IMG/VR virus record: IMGVR_UViG_3300022851_000059
Span: 1-33,819 of that record
Source of the DNA: a virus
DNA: 33,819 bases
Reading direction: 5' to 3' (one strand)
Shown one piece after another: positions 13,300 to 21,027 of this stretch. The translations under genes were made by a program, and so were the position numbers. Position 1 is the stretch's first letter. Every line of letters begins with the position of its first letter. Below the pieces are notes generated by a model, which saw only the letters and a program-made list of their open reading frames with translations, had not been told where the DNA came from and did not search any database.

Positions 13300-15263
13300 T
13301 TAATAAAATCAAGGACATGCTCAAAGGTAACGGGAAAATTGCAGAAACGCAAGCATGGCGTGAATTTGAAGCTGGAAGAGTGTATAATTCACAACTGGGG
13401 GCGTATCGTGATTTGGATCAATGCAATCGTTTTTACGAGGGCGACCATTGGCGTGGTCTTGAGTCCAGTGGACATCCCACGCCTGTCTTTAATCTCATTA
13501 AGAGAGTCATTGACTTCAAAGTCTCCGCAATAGCCTCAGAGCCGATCACGATGCGGTACACCTCATGGAGCGAAGAAGAGAACGACTTTATCAAGACGCT
13601 TAACGGACACACGAAAAACAAGTGGGAATGGCTAAAGATGGACTCCCACCTCCGGCAATCAACGCACACTGCTGCTGTTGAGGGCGTAGCTGTCTCTTAC
13701 ATGTATTGGGACGATGATATGGTTGCTGGTAAGTCAGATGGCTATGAGCCAAGCGTCAGCGACGATGGAGAGCCTTTGTATGGGCTTGATGGTACACCGC
13801 AAACAAAGCGCGTGCCTATCGAGGGCGACTACTGCATTGACCATATTCCTATTACGCAACTATTCTTATCAGAACCGCAGGACTCCAGGATTAATAAAAA
13901 CCAAAAGCCGAATCAAGAGTATGTGCTCCTCACTGGCAGAGAGAGCGTTGATAAGCTTATCCGCGAAGCTGAGGCCAATGGTGGAACACCTAAGCTAATC
14001 GGACCGGATGAGGATATCACCTATTCAGCCGGAGACCATGCAAAGTACGAGCTTGAGACTGCACGTAAAGCAACCTATATCATAAAGATGTTTTACAATC
14101 CAGACACGAAAACAGTGTGGAGCAGTAAGTACACCCGAAGTGCTGTCATTGTAAAGCCGTATGATACAAAGCTCACCTTGTACCCGGTAGCACTGATGCC
14201 GTGGACACCAAGGAAGAGTACTTATATCGGTCGTTCTGAGATTAAAGAAATGATTCCTAACAATGTCGTAATAAATAAAATACATGCCATTTGCGCACGC
14301 TGGACAATCGACAGCGCGTTCGGGCGTGTAATTTATGATGCAACCAGGATCCGGAATTGGTCTAACGGTGTGGGCAAAGCTATCAAGATGGACGGTCCGG
14401 TAAATGATGCGGTACAGCAAGTTATGCCGGCGCAAATTAACCCGATTGTCGTGCAACTATTCGACCGCACGATTGACCGTACATTCGAGGTTATGGGCGT
14501 AAATGACGTAATACTTGGTAATGTCAGACCAGAAAACGCTGCTGCGATTATTGCGATACAGCAGACGTCATCGGTGCCGCTTGAGAACGTCAAAGCTAAC
14601 CTGTATCAATATGTCGAAGACATTGCGTTGATTCAAAAGGACTTCATACGGACACGGTACACAGTACCGCGCGAAGTGAAGTATGAGAATAACGACAAGA
14701 AGGAATCCGGCATCCTTGATATCGAAGAAATGCCTGATGACGTGCGTGTCAAAGTTGACGTTGGCGCATCGTCGCACTGGTCACAGATTGCATCCATGGA
14801 GACGAGCAGTAACCTGTTGCAGGCCGGATACCTAACGCTTCCGCAATTCCTCAACCGTGCGCATGAAGGGTATGTGCCTAAGCGTGACCAGTTGATGGAG
14901 GAAATCAAGACAGACCCACCTCCGGCAATGGTTAACGCACTAATGCAAACTGAGCAGTTAAAAATGCAAATGCAACAAATGCAAAATCCGCAGCAACCAC
15001 CACCTCCAGGAACACCACCTCAAGGAGAGCCGGGAGCGCCACCACCGGGAGCACAACCGCCTCAAGGAGTACCACCAATGCCAACCGGAGAAATGCCTGA
15101 AGACATGTCACCACCGCAACAGTTGTCACAGATTGACCAAGTGACAGAGTACTTCCAATCGTTACCGCTTAACCTGCAAGAACGCATAAAAGCACTCCCT
15201 CAAGAGCAACAAGCACAAGCATTAATAGAATTAGTTTCACAGCAAGGCGGAAATGTTGTATAA
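13296..15263 (+). CDS. Phage portal protein (module B)
   Basis: 655 residues, homologous to the module A portal but with about 80 more residues, partly in a segment around residues 140-160 (KSDGYEPSVSDDGEPLYG) and in a longer Pro/Gln-rich linker near residues 550-610 (PPPPGTPPQGEPGAPPPG). After the linker comes a short helical tail (VTEYFQSLPLNLQERIKALP) that also ends copy A (VIESLPPDLREQIMHVY). It would form the portal ring at the capsid vertex. ATG 13296 overlaps the stop of the preceding membrane protein gene. A good promoter lies in its last 30 bases, apparently for scaffold and coat genes. Identification is firm from order and homology. Confidence 0.93.
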   Translation: MINKIKDMLKGNGKIAETQAWREFEAGRVYNSQLGAYRDLDQCNRFYEGDHWRGLESSGHPTPVFNLIKRVIDFKVSAIASEPITMRYTSWSEEENDFIKTLNGHTKNKWEWLKMDSHLRQSTHTAAVEGVAVSYMYWDDDMVAGKSDGYEPSVSDDGEPLYGLDGTPQTKRVPIEGDYCIDHIPITQLFLSEPQDSRINKNQKPNQEYVLLTGRESVDKLIREAEANGGTPKLIGPDEDITYSAGDHAKYELETARKATYIIKMFYNPDTKTVWSSKYTRSAVIVKPYDTKLTLYPVALMPWTPRKSTYIGRSEIKEMIPNNVVINKIHAICARWTIDSAFGRVIYDATRIRNWSNGVGKAIKMDGPVNDAVQQVMPAQINPIVVQLFDRTIDRTFEVMGVNDVILGNVRPENAAAIIAIQQTSSVPLENVKANLYQYVEDIALIQKDFIRTRYTVPREVKYENNDKKESGILDIEEMPDDVRVKVDVGASSHWSQIASMETSSNLLQAGYLTLPQFLNRAHEGYVPKRDQLMEEIKTDPPPAMVNALMQTEQLKMQMQQMQNPQQPPPPGTPPQGEPGAPPPGAQPPQGVPPMPTGEMPEDMSPPQQLSQIDQVTEYFQSLPLNLQERIKALPQEQQAQALIELVSQQGGNVV

Positions 15264-15264
15264 T
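15236..15264 (+). promoter_or_regulatory. Promoter inside the end of the portal gene, driving scaffold and coat
   Basis: TTCACA (15236-15241), a 17-bp spacer, TATAAT (15259-15264): five of six and six of six consensus bases. It lies 26 bases before the scaffold start codon, with the ribosome site AACGGAGG in between. It would boost scaffold, coat and decoration proteins above terminase and portal levels. Confidence 0.6.
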
Positions 15265-15289
15265 TATTTTGTAAACGGAGGTTTTATAC

Positions 15290-16159
15290 ATGCTTGACAT
15301 GTACGCTCAAAGCGGAGACTTGACCGCTCAAAAAAACGATGGAGAAGATGGAGCAACTACGGATACCGGGGACTTCCACGATACGGATGGTCAGGAAACA
15401 CAAATTCCTAATACTGATGAGCAGGATAACTCAGACGAATTAAATAGTGATACGTCGTCAACTACGGACGATGAAGAGTCGCAGGACGAATCCGATGATG
15501 TTTCTACGAAGCCTGATGAAGATACCGCTGACAAAGGCAAGTATTACACTCAGGACGAAATAAATCGGATGATGGCAGACCGTGCACGAAGAGAGCGTGA
15601 ATCAGCCCTCAAGACGGATCCTGTGCGTCAGTTTGTCGAACAGCGAGCTTCTAAGTTAGGGATGACGCCGGAACAGTTGATGCGTGAGACTGAGCGAATG
15701 GAAGCTGAAGATGAAACTAAGCGCATAGCTCAGGAAAACAACATTCCGGAACACATTGCGCAAGACATGCAAAGACAAGCTGCTGAAAAAAGGTCTAGAA
15801 TAACGCAAGAAAAAGAACAACAAATGTACCGTGACTTCATGACAACGCATCCGGACGTGCAGCCCTCACAGATTTCTGAAGATACCTGGTATCAAGTAAA
15901 GGTGTTGGGTAAAAGCTTAACGGAAGCTTACTCCGTACAGCGCGTCAAAGAACTCACAACAAAGATGCAACAGCTTGAGAAGGGTAAAACGGTACGCGCG
16001 TCGAACGAAGCAAATAAGAAGAGCGCACCGGGTAAGGTTGGCGGAACTGCAACGCAGAGTGGGTTCATTACTGAGAAAGAGTACACGAACATGTCTCTCC
16101 AACAGCTAACGGATCCGGCAGTGTACAAGCGAGTCGAAGACTCAATGAAGCACTGGTAA
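15290..16159 (+). CDS. Capsid scaffold protein (module B)
   Basis: 289 residues. The N-terminal 85 residues are extremely acidic and rich in Asp, Glu, Ser and Thr (DDEESQDESDDVSTKPDEDT). The scaffold-type motif YYTQDEINRMMADRARRE follows, then a long helical charged middle and a C-terminal segment (ITEKEYTNMSLQQLTDPAVYKR). This organisation matches the module A scaffold but lacks its Cys cluster. It should co-assemble with the coat protein during procapsid formation. ATG 15290 has AACGGAGG 9 bases upstream. The 52-base gap to the coat gene carries no clear signal apart from the coat gene's ribosome site. Confidence 0.85.
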   Translation: MLDMYAQSGDLTAQKNDGEDGATTDTGDFHDTDGQETQIPNTDEQDNSDELNSDTSSTTDDEESQDESDDVSTKPDEDTADKGKYYTQDEINRMMADRARRERESALKTDPVRQFVEQRASKLGMTPEQLMRETERMEAEDETKRIAQENNIPEHIAQDMQRQAAEKRSRITQEKEQQMYRDFMTTHPDVQPSQISEDTWYQVKVLGKSLTEAYSVQRVKELTTKMQQLEKGKTVRASNEANKKSAPGKVGGTATQSGFITEKEYTNMSLQQLTDPAVYKRVEDSMKHW

Positions 16160-16211
16160 GAAAATAAAATACCTCATACACACTACTACTATACTCTAAG
16201 AGGTGATCAGC

Positions 16212-17036
16212 ATGGCTTTTAAGAATTTAACGCCTGAGCATATTGCTGCAACGATTTTTCACGATTTGCATAAAAATCTGGCAGCGACTCAAATTTGCTA
16301 CACAGAATATATGGGTGAAATCAAGCAGTCAGGTGACACAGTAAGATTTCCGGGTCTTAATCGCCCAACAGTTCAAGCCTACACAGGCAGTGTTACGTAC
16401 ACAGAACCTACAGACGCAGGCGCAGTAATCAAGGTTGACCAGGACAACTACTACGGTATTAAAATCGAGTCCTTGGACGAGAAGCGTTCCGTTGTTAGTA
16501 TCCAAAAAGACCAGGCGCGAGAAGCTATGTATGAGTTGCAGGACATTTGCGACACGTACATTCTTGGACTTGCGCAAAAACTGCCTGAAGAGTTTGCAGT
16601 TACCGTTACTCCGGCTAATGTGCTCTCGACAATTGCTCGCGCTAAGCAGGTAATGCTTGAAAACAACGTGCCGATGAAGATGATTAAGATGGTATACCCA
16701 CCTTGGATGGAGACAATGCTCTCTCTCGCAGGTATCGTATTCCAGATTAAAAACGGTTCCGATGCTGGTGATGGCGTGAGCTATGCCAAAGTGCTCGGTG
16801 TTGATGTGTATATCTCCAACAACGTGTACCAGACAGGTGGAGTGGATTACGTAATGTGTCTATCAGGTCGTGCGATTGCGTTTGCTGACCAGATGATGGA
16901 ATCCCAAGTCATCAATCCGCATCCAAACTTCTTCGGCGCTGGTATCCGTGGACGGCATGTATTCGGTGCTGACATTCTCCGGCCGAAAGAGGTTATCCGC
17001 TTGAGCTTGACTGAAGGTACTATCAGCACTATCTAA
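16212..17036 (+). CDS. Major capsid protein, P22 coat-like (module B)
   Basis: 274 residues, aligned end to end with the module A coat protein (landmarks RFPGLNRPTVQAY, VTYTEPTDAGAVI, YYGIKIESLDEKR, HVFGADILRPKEVIRL). I start at ATG 16212, which has AAGAGGTGA 5 bases upstream, rather than the GTG three codons earlier, which overlaps that ribosome site. The fold expected is the HK97 fold as in P22 gene 5. It lies between scaffold and decoration-like genes and is probably expressed from the promoter at 15236-15264. No maturation protease gene is visible nearby, as in P22-like systems. Confidence 0.93.
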   Translation: MAFKNLTPEHIAATIFHDLHKNLAATQICYTEYMGEIKQSGDTVRFPGLNRPTVQAYTGSVTYTEPTDAGAVIKVDQDNYYGIKIESLDEKRSVVSIQKDQAREAMYELQDICDTYILGLAQKLPEEFAVTVTPANVLSTIARAKQVMLENNVPMKMIKMVYPPWMETMLSLAGIVFQIKNGSDAGDGVSYAKVLGVDVYISNNVYQTGGVDYVMCLSGRAIAFADQMMESQVINPHPNFFGAGIRGRHVFGADILRPKEVIRLSLTEGTISTI

Positions 17037-17064
17037 TATGCCATAAGAAAAAGGAGGTTATTTT

Positions 17065-17454
17065 ATGCCGACAGTAACTAATACGCAAGGAAAGATTAAC
17101 GAAGGTGTTGCATTGGTCCTGGCTGCTGCAGCAAGCTCTGTAGTTAACGCTACGGAAGACTTCGTAATGACTCTCGATGGAGACCACCGTACAGCTATTC
17201 TTGTAAAGAATGGCGCGGGCCATGGAGCCGTAACGATTGCTATTCCCGTTGGGGATGGTTTTTGGTTTGGCAAAGGCGATGCAGGAGCTTTGACCGTCGC
17301 AGACGGCACGGAGCAAGTGCTTTACCTTGAGTCAGCAAAGTATCAGGCTAACGCAGGAACAATCACAATGACCGCGACTCCGGCAACCGGTAAACGTTTG
17401 TTGACGGATCACGCTCTCACTGTCTCTGTCCTTGAAGAGCCTATTGCAAACTAA
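17065..17454 (+). CDS. Capsid decoration-like protein (module B)
   Basis: 129 residues, Ala-, Gly- and Thr-rich, beta-rich pattern, no Cys. It shares its C-terminal stretch (TPATGKRLLTDHALTVSV) with the decoration-like protein of module A and occupies the same position after the coat gene. The likely role, binding the outside of the shell, is inferred from order and size. ATG 17065 has one of the best ribosome sites in the window (AAAAAGGAGG, 7 bases upstream), consistent with a high-copy virion protein. A terminator follows at 17464-17487. Confidence 0.65.
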   Translation: MPTVTNTQGKINEGVALVLAAAASSVVNATEDFVMTLDGDHRTAILVKNGAGHGAVTIAIPVGDGFWFGKGDAGALTVADGTEQVLYLESAKYQANAGTITMTATPATGKRLLTDHALTVSVLEEPIAN

Positions 17455-17463
17455 TGATAAATA

Positions 17464-17487
17464 GGGGGGGCTATGCTCCCCTTTTTT
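17464..17487 (+). terminator. Intrinsic terminator after the module B decoration gene
   Basis: A G7 run (17464-17470), a short loop and CCCC (17478-17481) are followed by TTTTTT (17482-17487). The next gene's ribosome site starts two bases later. Module A has a terminator at the same place, so partial termination after the capsid genes appears to be a conserved way of setting expression ratios. Confidence 0.7.
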
Positions 17488-17501
17488 AGGTGGTGGACGT
17501 A

Positions 17502-18431
17502 ATGATTGCAAGTGAAATTGTAAATATGGCCTACGATTTAATGCAAATGCGAGACTGTCTCGCAGGAACATTTACAGCGGGGCGAAGAATTAGGACGGAT
17601 GCCGAGGCACCGTCACTTTTGACGTTATGGCAAAAAGAAGTGTTCCCATTTGGTAAGTCATACTCGGAGTACGAGTACAATCATCGAGTACATAAAGACT
17701 TGATTACTAGTGGTTACGACGACGAAACAATGTCCGATGATTCGCTCATCGTTTCTGGCAGTGGCTCGGTAAAAGCATACACGTTCGAAGTGGACGCGCC
17801 TTGTGTTGTTACGATTGAAGCCTATGATGGCGCAGCATGGGCAGTGCTAGTTACGCACACAAAGCTAACAGGCGGTGTCGAGCGATTTAGTGGAAGCGTC
17901 ACACCTCCGGCAGGAACGACAACATCAAGGATTTCCATAACAGGTAACTACTACACAATTTTAAAGAACTATGCGCTGTATTCTTACGCATATTATGTCG
18001 TGCCAGAGTACCGCAGATTCATCAAGATTCCGCTACCGGCTGATTGTCGCTTTATTGATATTGTGCTTGAGGATTCGCAGTGGGACCGCATAGGCATTAC
18101 ATTAAACACCCAAGGGAATAACTTCATCCTGGACAACGAGCATGACGCATCTTTGAAGATAGTGTATAGGCCAACGCCAGTAATGATAACAGCGCTTACA
18201 GATACGCTCGTCGTTGACAACGTAGCCGCTTTATCCGGGGCATACTTTTTGGCAGCACAGTTTTCGTTATTTATAGATCCGACGTCAGGCAGTTTTTTTC
18301 AGGAAAAATACGAAGAAGAAAGGGAGCGGTTACGTGAGCCAGGATCCTTTGTCGATATTGAAGACGAGCACCGAAGCTTTAACCATGCAGCGGAATCTGG
18401 TATTTCTTCTTTCAGCAATCCTTATCGTTAG
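17502..18431 (+). CDS. Probable head-tail connector (adaptor) protein
   Basis: 309 residues. The N-terminal helices (IASEIVNMAYDLMQMRDCL) and the C-terminal part (SLKIVYRPTPVMITALTD, then a membrane-like helix and PTSGSFFQEKYEEERERL) have the pattern of connector proteins that sit under the portal ring in podoviruses. A beta-rich insertion (about residues 75-150, KAYTFEVDAPCVVTIEAYDGA) looks like a carbohydrate- or protein-binding sandwich placed between the halves. ATG 17502 was chosen over the GTG codons at 17490/17493 because AGGTGGTGGA lies 4 bases upstream. The last 98 bases overlap the next gene in another frame. Function is inferred from order and general pattern. Confidence 0.6.
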   Translation: MIASEIVNMAYDLMQMRDCLAGTFTAGRRIRTDAEAPSLLTLWQKEVFPFGKSYSEYEYNHRVHKDLITSGYDDETMSDDSLIVSGSGSVKAYTFEVDAPCVVTIEAYDGAAWAVLVTHTKLTGGVERFSGSVTPPAGTTTSRISITGNYYTILKNYALYSYAYYVVPEYRRFIKIPLPADCRFIDIVLEDSQWDRIGITLNTQGNNFILDNEHDASLKIVYRPTPVMITALTDTLVVDNVAALSGAYFLAAQFSLFIDPTSGSFFQEKYEEERERLREPGSFVDIEDEHRSFNHAAESGISSFSNPYR

Positions 18432-18705
18432 TTTTGCGATGTTTCTTTACGAAAGAAACAAGAAAAAGCTCTATCCGCTTAAAGGAGAGCCACCGACATA
18501 TCAAGACTCAGACGGCTTACATTACTACCTCCTGTCCGGGGAAGCTATGTTTGACGGTGGGTATGACGCTAGGGAGTTTTGTGTTTATTGTCATGTGGAG
18601 GATATTAACAACCGGGACACTTGGATGATTAAATCCAGCACAGAGTTTTTTGGGAAAGAGTCTAAGATGATTGATTTCGACAGATTTATAAAAGTGAGTA
18701 GGTGA
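18334..18705 (+). CDS. Unknown membrane protein overlapping the connector gene
   Basis: 123 residues with GTG start at 18334; GGGAG ends 7 bases upstream. ATG 18385 is a possible later start. One hydrophobic segment (VFLLSAILIVSFAMFLYE, residues about 23-40) is followed by a basic stretch (RNKKKLYPLKGE) and a polar domain with CVYC (C83, C86). The first 98 bases overlap the connector gene in a different frame, so both proteins constrain the same DNA. Without it, an unusual 277-base gap would separate connector and nozzle genes. I do not recognise the family; a role in lysis, exclusion or ejection is possible but unsupported. Confidence 0.7.
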   Translation: MSQDPLSILKTSTEALTMQRNLVFLLSAILIVSFAMFLYERNKKKLYPLKGEPPTYQDSDGLHYYLLSGEAMFDGGYDAREFCVYCHVEDINNRDTWMIKSSTEFFGKESKMIDFDRFIKVSR

Positions 18706-18708
18706 GTC

Positions 18709-20493
18709 ATGGCTAGGATTACTAGGCGCAGAGAACAACAAGCGAAAATTATAAGTAAGTTCTTGGGGCTGAACTTGTCTGATGTATCCGCACTTAACCT
18801 CAAGGACGGCGAAGCCTCCGTCATGAATAACTGGAGGCTCAACCTTCAGCAAGCTCTTGAAAAGCGTCCGGGATGGGAAGTCAAGAACGCTCTATCAGCA
18901 CAGCCTATTAGAGGTGGTTGGTACGGTGACCTTTCAGGCGTCCTATTCTTGCTCGTAGCTACAGATTCCGGCATATACAGCCTTGATTTGACGGACTTCA
19001 CAGAGACGCTACTAGGCGCGTGTAGCACGACAGGTGATGTAACGTTCCAACAGTTCGGCACAAAGGTTTATATCAGGGATGGTGCTAGCTATTACTCATA
19101 TGACGGGACAACCTACAGTGAGGTGTCGGGTTATCGACCTAAAATATTCATCTCGACGCCTCCAACAGGTGGGGGAACGGCGTTTGATGAAGTCAATTTA
19201 CTCACAGGTGAGAAGACGCAGACGTTTAATGGCAGTGGCTCCGCAACGACCTTCCAGGTAGCTGAGACTACTATAGATTCCATTGATGAAGTATATGTGA
19301 ATGCGGTGTTAATGGTTGTATCGGTGGACTACTCTGTTAACCTGACCAATGGCACAGTAACCTTTACGGTTGCTCCATCAAACGGTACGGACAATGTGGA
19401 AATCCAGTGGACCAAAGACAACGGCACTCGTTCTGAGATTGTAGGGCATAGGTACATGCAAGTGTTTTCAGGGAAGACCTCTAACCGTATGTTTGTATGG
19501 GGCGATCCCTTAGCTCCGGCGAGAAGGTATTGGAGCGACATAGCAAACGGCATCCCAAGCGCAGAGTATTTCCCTGCAAATAGCTTTGATGAGGTGGGTG
19601 ACGGAACGCCTATCACAGGCATGATTGTCCAATACAGCACGCTAAAGGTATTCACGCAAGACCAAGCGTACTACTCGATTCAAGAGACTGTGAATGTGGC
19701 AGGCGTGGATTTGACCACGTTCCCGATATTCAACCTCAGTGAAGAGGTAGGCAATGCCGCTGTAGACCAAGTTATAACGATTGAGAATAGCCCTGTCACA
19801 TTAGACCAAGGCATATACGCCTGGCGTTCTACGGCAATAGAGTATCAAACGAACTCAAAGCGTATCAGCCAAAAGGTCGAGGCTAGCTTGCTTACTTACG
19901 ACCTATCCACCGCTAAGATGGTGCATGTGAAGGACAAGAACGAGTTCTGGATAGGTTTTCCGGATGGCGTTGTTTTCGTGCACAACTACCTGCACAAGGC
20001 GTTCTATAAGTACACCGGGATAGCGGCAACCTGCTTCATCGTCGTTGACAACGACTTGCTGTTTGGGGATGCTAACGGAAATATATGCCGATTCTCGGAA
20101 GGTTTGCTAGCGGATAACGGCAATTCCTTCGAATGTCTGTTCCGGCTTGCGTACATGGATTTCGGGGCGCCTCACTTACACAAAGTAATGAGCAACGCAT
20201 ACATAACGTTAGCACCGCAGCCTAACACCTATGTCGAGACGGCATTGATTTCTAGTAACGAGGGCAGGTTATTCACGAGTAACTTTAAAATTAGCCTGTT
20301 CAGCTTTGAGAACATGGATTTTGAAGACTTCAGCTTCAATACGAACTACGAGCCGACACCGTTTTACATTCAAGGGCCAGTGCACCGATTCAACTACCTG
20401 TCTATTGAGTTAAGGCTCGATAGTGCAACAAAGACAGCGCGTGTGCTCAACTTGATATTCCCAGCACAACCGCTCGACAAAACAAGATGTTAG
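18709..20493 (+). CDS. Probable podovirus tail nozzle or hub protein
   Basis: 594 residues. The start (FLGLNLSDVSALNLKDGEA, then MNNWRLNLQQALEKRPGW) is typical of P22 gp10- or T7 gp12-like tail proteins, where a short RPGW/F motif opens a beta-propeller-like body. The body has repeated segments such as GDLSGVLFLLVATDSGIYSL and VYIRDGASYYSYDGTTYSE. An inserted beta-sandwich lies at about residues 170-237 (VYVNAVLMVVSVDYSV...GTVTFTVAP). It would form the tail tube that closes the packaged capsid and binds receptor proteins. ATG 18709 starts within a few bases of the previous stop. Family placement rests on motif recall, so moderate confidence. Confidence 0.65.
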   Translation: MARITRRREQQAKIISKFLGLNLSDVSALNLKDGEASVMNNWRLNLQQALEKRPGWEVKNALSAQPIRGGWYGDLSGVLFLLVATDSGIYSLDLTDFTETLLGACSTTGDVTFQQFGTKVYIRDGASYYSYDGTTYSEVSGYRPKIFISTPPTGGGTAFDEVNLLTGEKTQTFNGSGSATTFQVAETTIDSIDEVYVNAVLMVVSVDYSVNLTNGTVTFTVAPSNGTDNVEIQWTKDNGTRSEIVGHRYMQVFSGKTSNRMFVWGDPLAPARRYWSDIANGIPSAEYFPANSFDEVGDGTPITGMIVQYSTLKVFTQDQAYYSIQETVNVAGVDLTTFPIFNLSEEVGNAAVDQVITIENSPVTLDQGIYAWRSTAIEYQTNSKRISQKVEASLLTYDLSTAKMVHVKDKNEFWIGFPDGVVFVHNYLHKAFYKYTGIAATCFIVVDNDLLFGDANGNICRFSEGLLADNGNSFECLFRLAYMDFGAPHLHKVMSNAYITLAPQPNTYVETALISSNEGRLFTSNFKISLFSFENMDFEDFSFNTNYEPTPFYIQGPVHRFNYLSIELRLDSATKTARVLNLIFPAQPLDKTRC

Positions 20494-20505
20494 GAGATGT
20501 TACGA

Positions 20506-21015
20506 GTGAATCATGAAGCAGCAGTAGCAATGATTAGAATGGGTAACGTTGGCATTAAGTCGAAGCTAATAGAGCACATAGAAACCATAACAAGAAGCGC
20601 AAGCACCACAGCGTATACAGCAAAAGATTTTATGTTTCAAGTTGAAATACCGAACGTTGGAGTTGTTGGCGACTATGTTGCGCTAGATAGCATAAATATA
20701 ATTCGCGACACAGGACATGAACACATTGCTGTGTGGGGGCCTGAATCTTTGGGGGCTTTTGCAGACAACTCAGCATTCGCGCCAACTAAAGACGTTATGT
20801 CAAAGGTTGGAGTAAGGAACTTGGGCTCTGCAATTATCGACCTCACCTCCGGCTACCTGACAAGTAAAAAGGTTGATGAGGCGAGTTCTATACTTATTAA
20901 ACTTACCTCAACGAGTTTGTTTATTAGCATCGTTTCTAATGGCTCCGGGACTCCTGGCTCGTTGGAGGAAATAATCTTTAGGGCTATCGTTAAAAATCAC
21001 GGGCAATCCGTGTAA
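20506..21015 (+). CDS. Unknown virion-operon protein
   Basis: 169 residues. GTG 20506 is preferred because TAGGAG lies 9 bases upstream; an ATG at 20497 touches the same ribosome site. The sequence is mixed alpha/beta, with an N-terminal helix (HEAAVAMIRMGNVGIKSKLIEHIETI) and a beta-rich rest (FMFQVEIPNVGVVGDYVALDSINI). There is no Cys, membrane segment or recognised motif. Placed between the nozzle-like gene and the internal virion proteins, it is probably a small tail component or tail assembly factor. I do not recognise the family. Confidence 0.65.
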   Translation: MNHEAAVAMIRMGNVGIKSKLIEHIETITRSASTTAYTAKDFMFQVEIPNVGVVGDYVALDSINIIRDTGHEHIAVWGPESLGAFADNSAFAPTKDVMSKVGVRNLGSAIIDLTSGYLTSKKVDEASSILIKLTSTSLFISIVSNGSGTPGSLEEIIFRAIVKNHGQSV

Positions 21016-21027
21016 GGAGGTGTACTC

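Noticed and set aside
14932-15129. A hydrophobic Val/Ala/Leu-rich frame on the - strand.
   Set aside because: It is the antisense of the Pro/Gln-rich linker of portal B; the hydrophobic look is a by-product of that codon bias.
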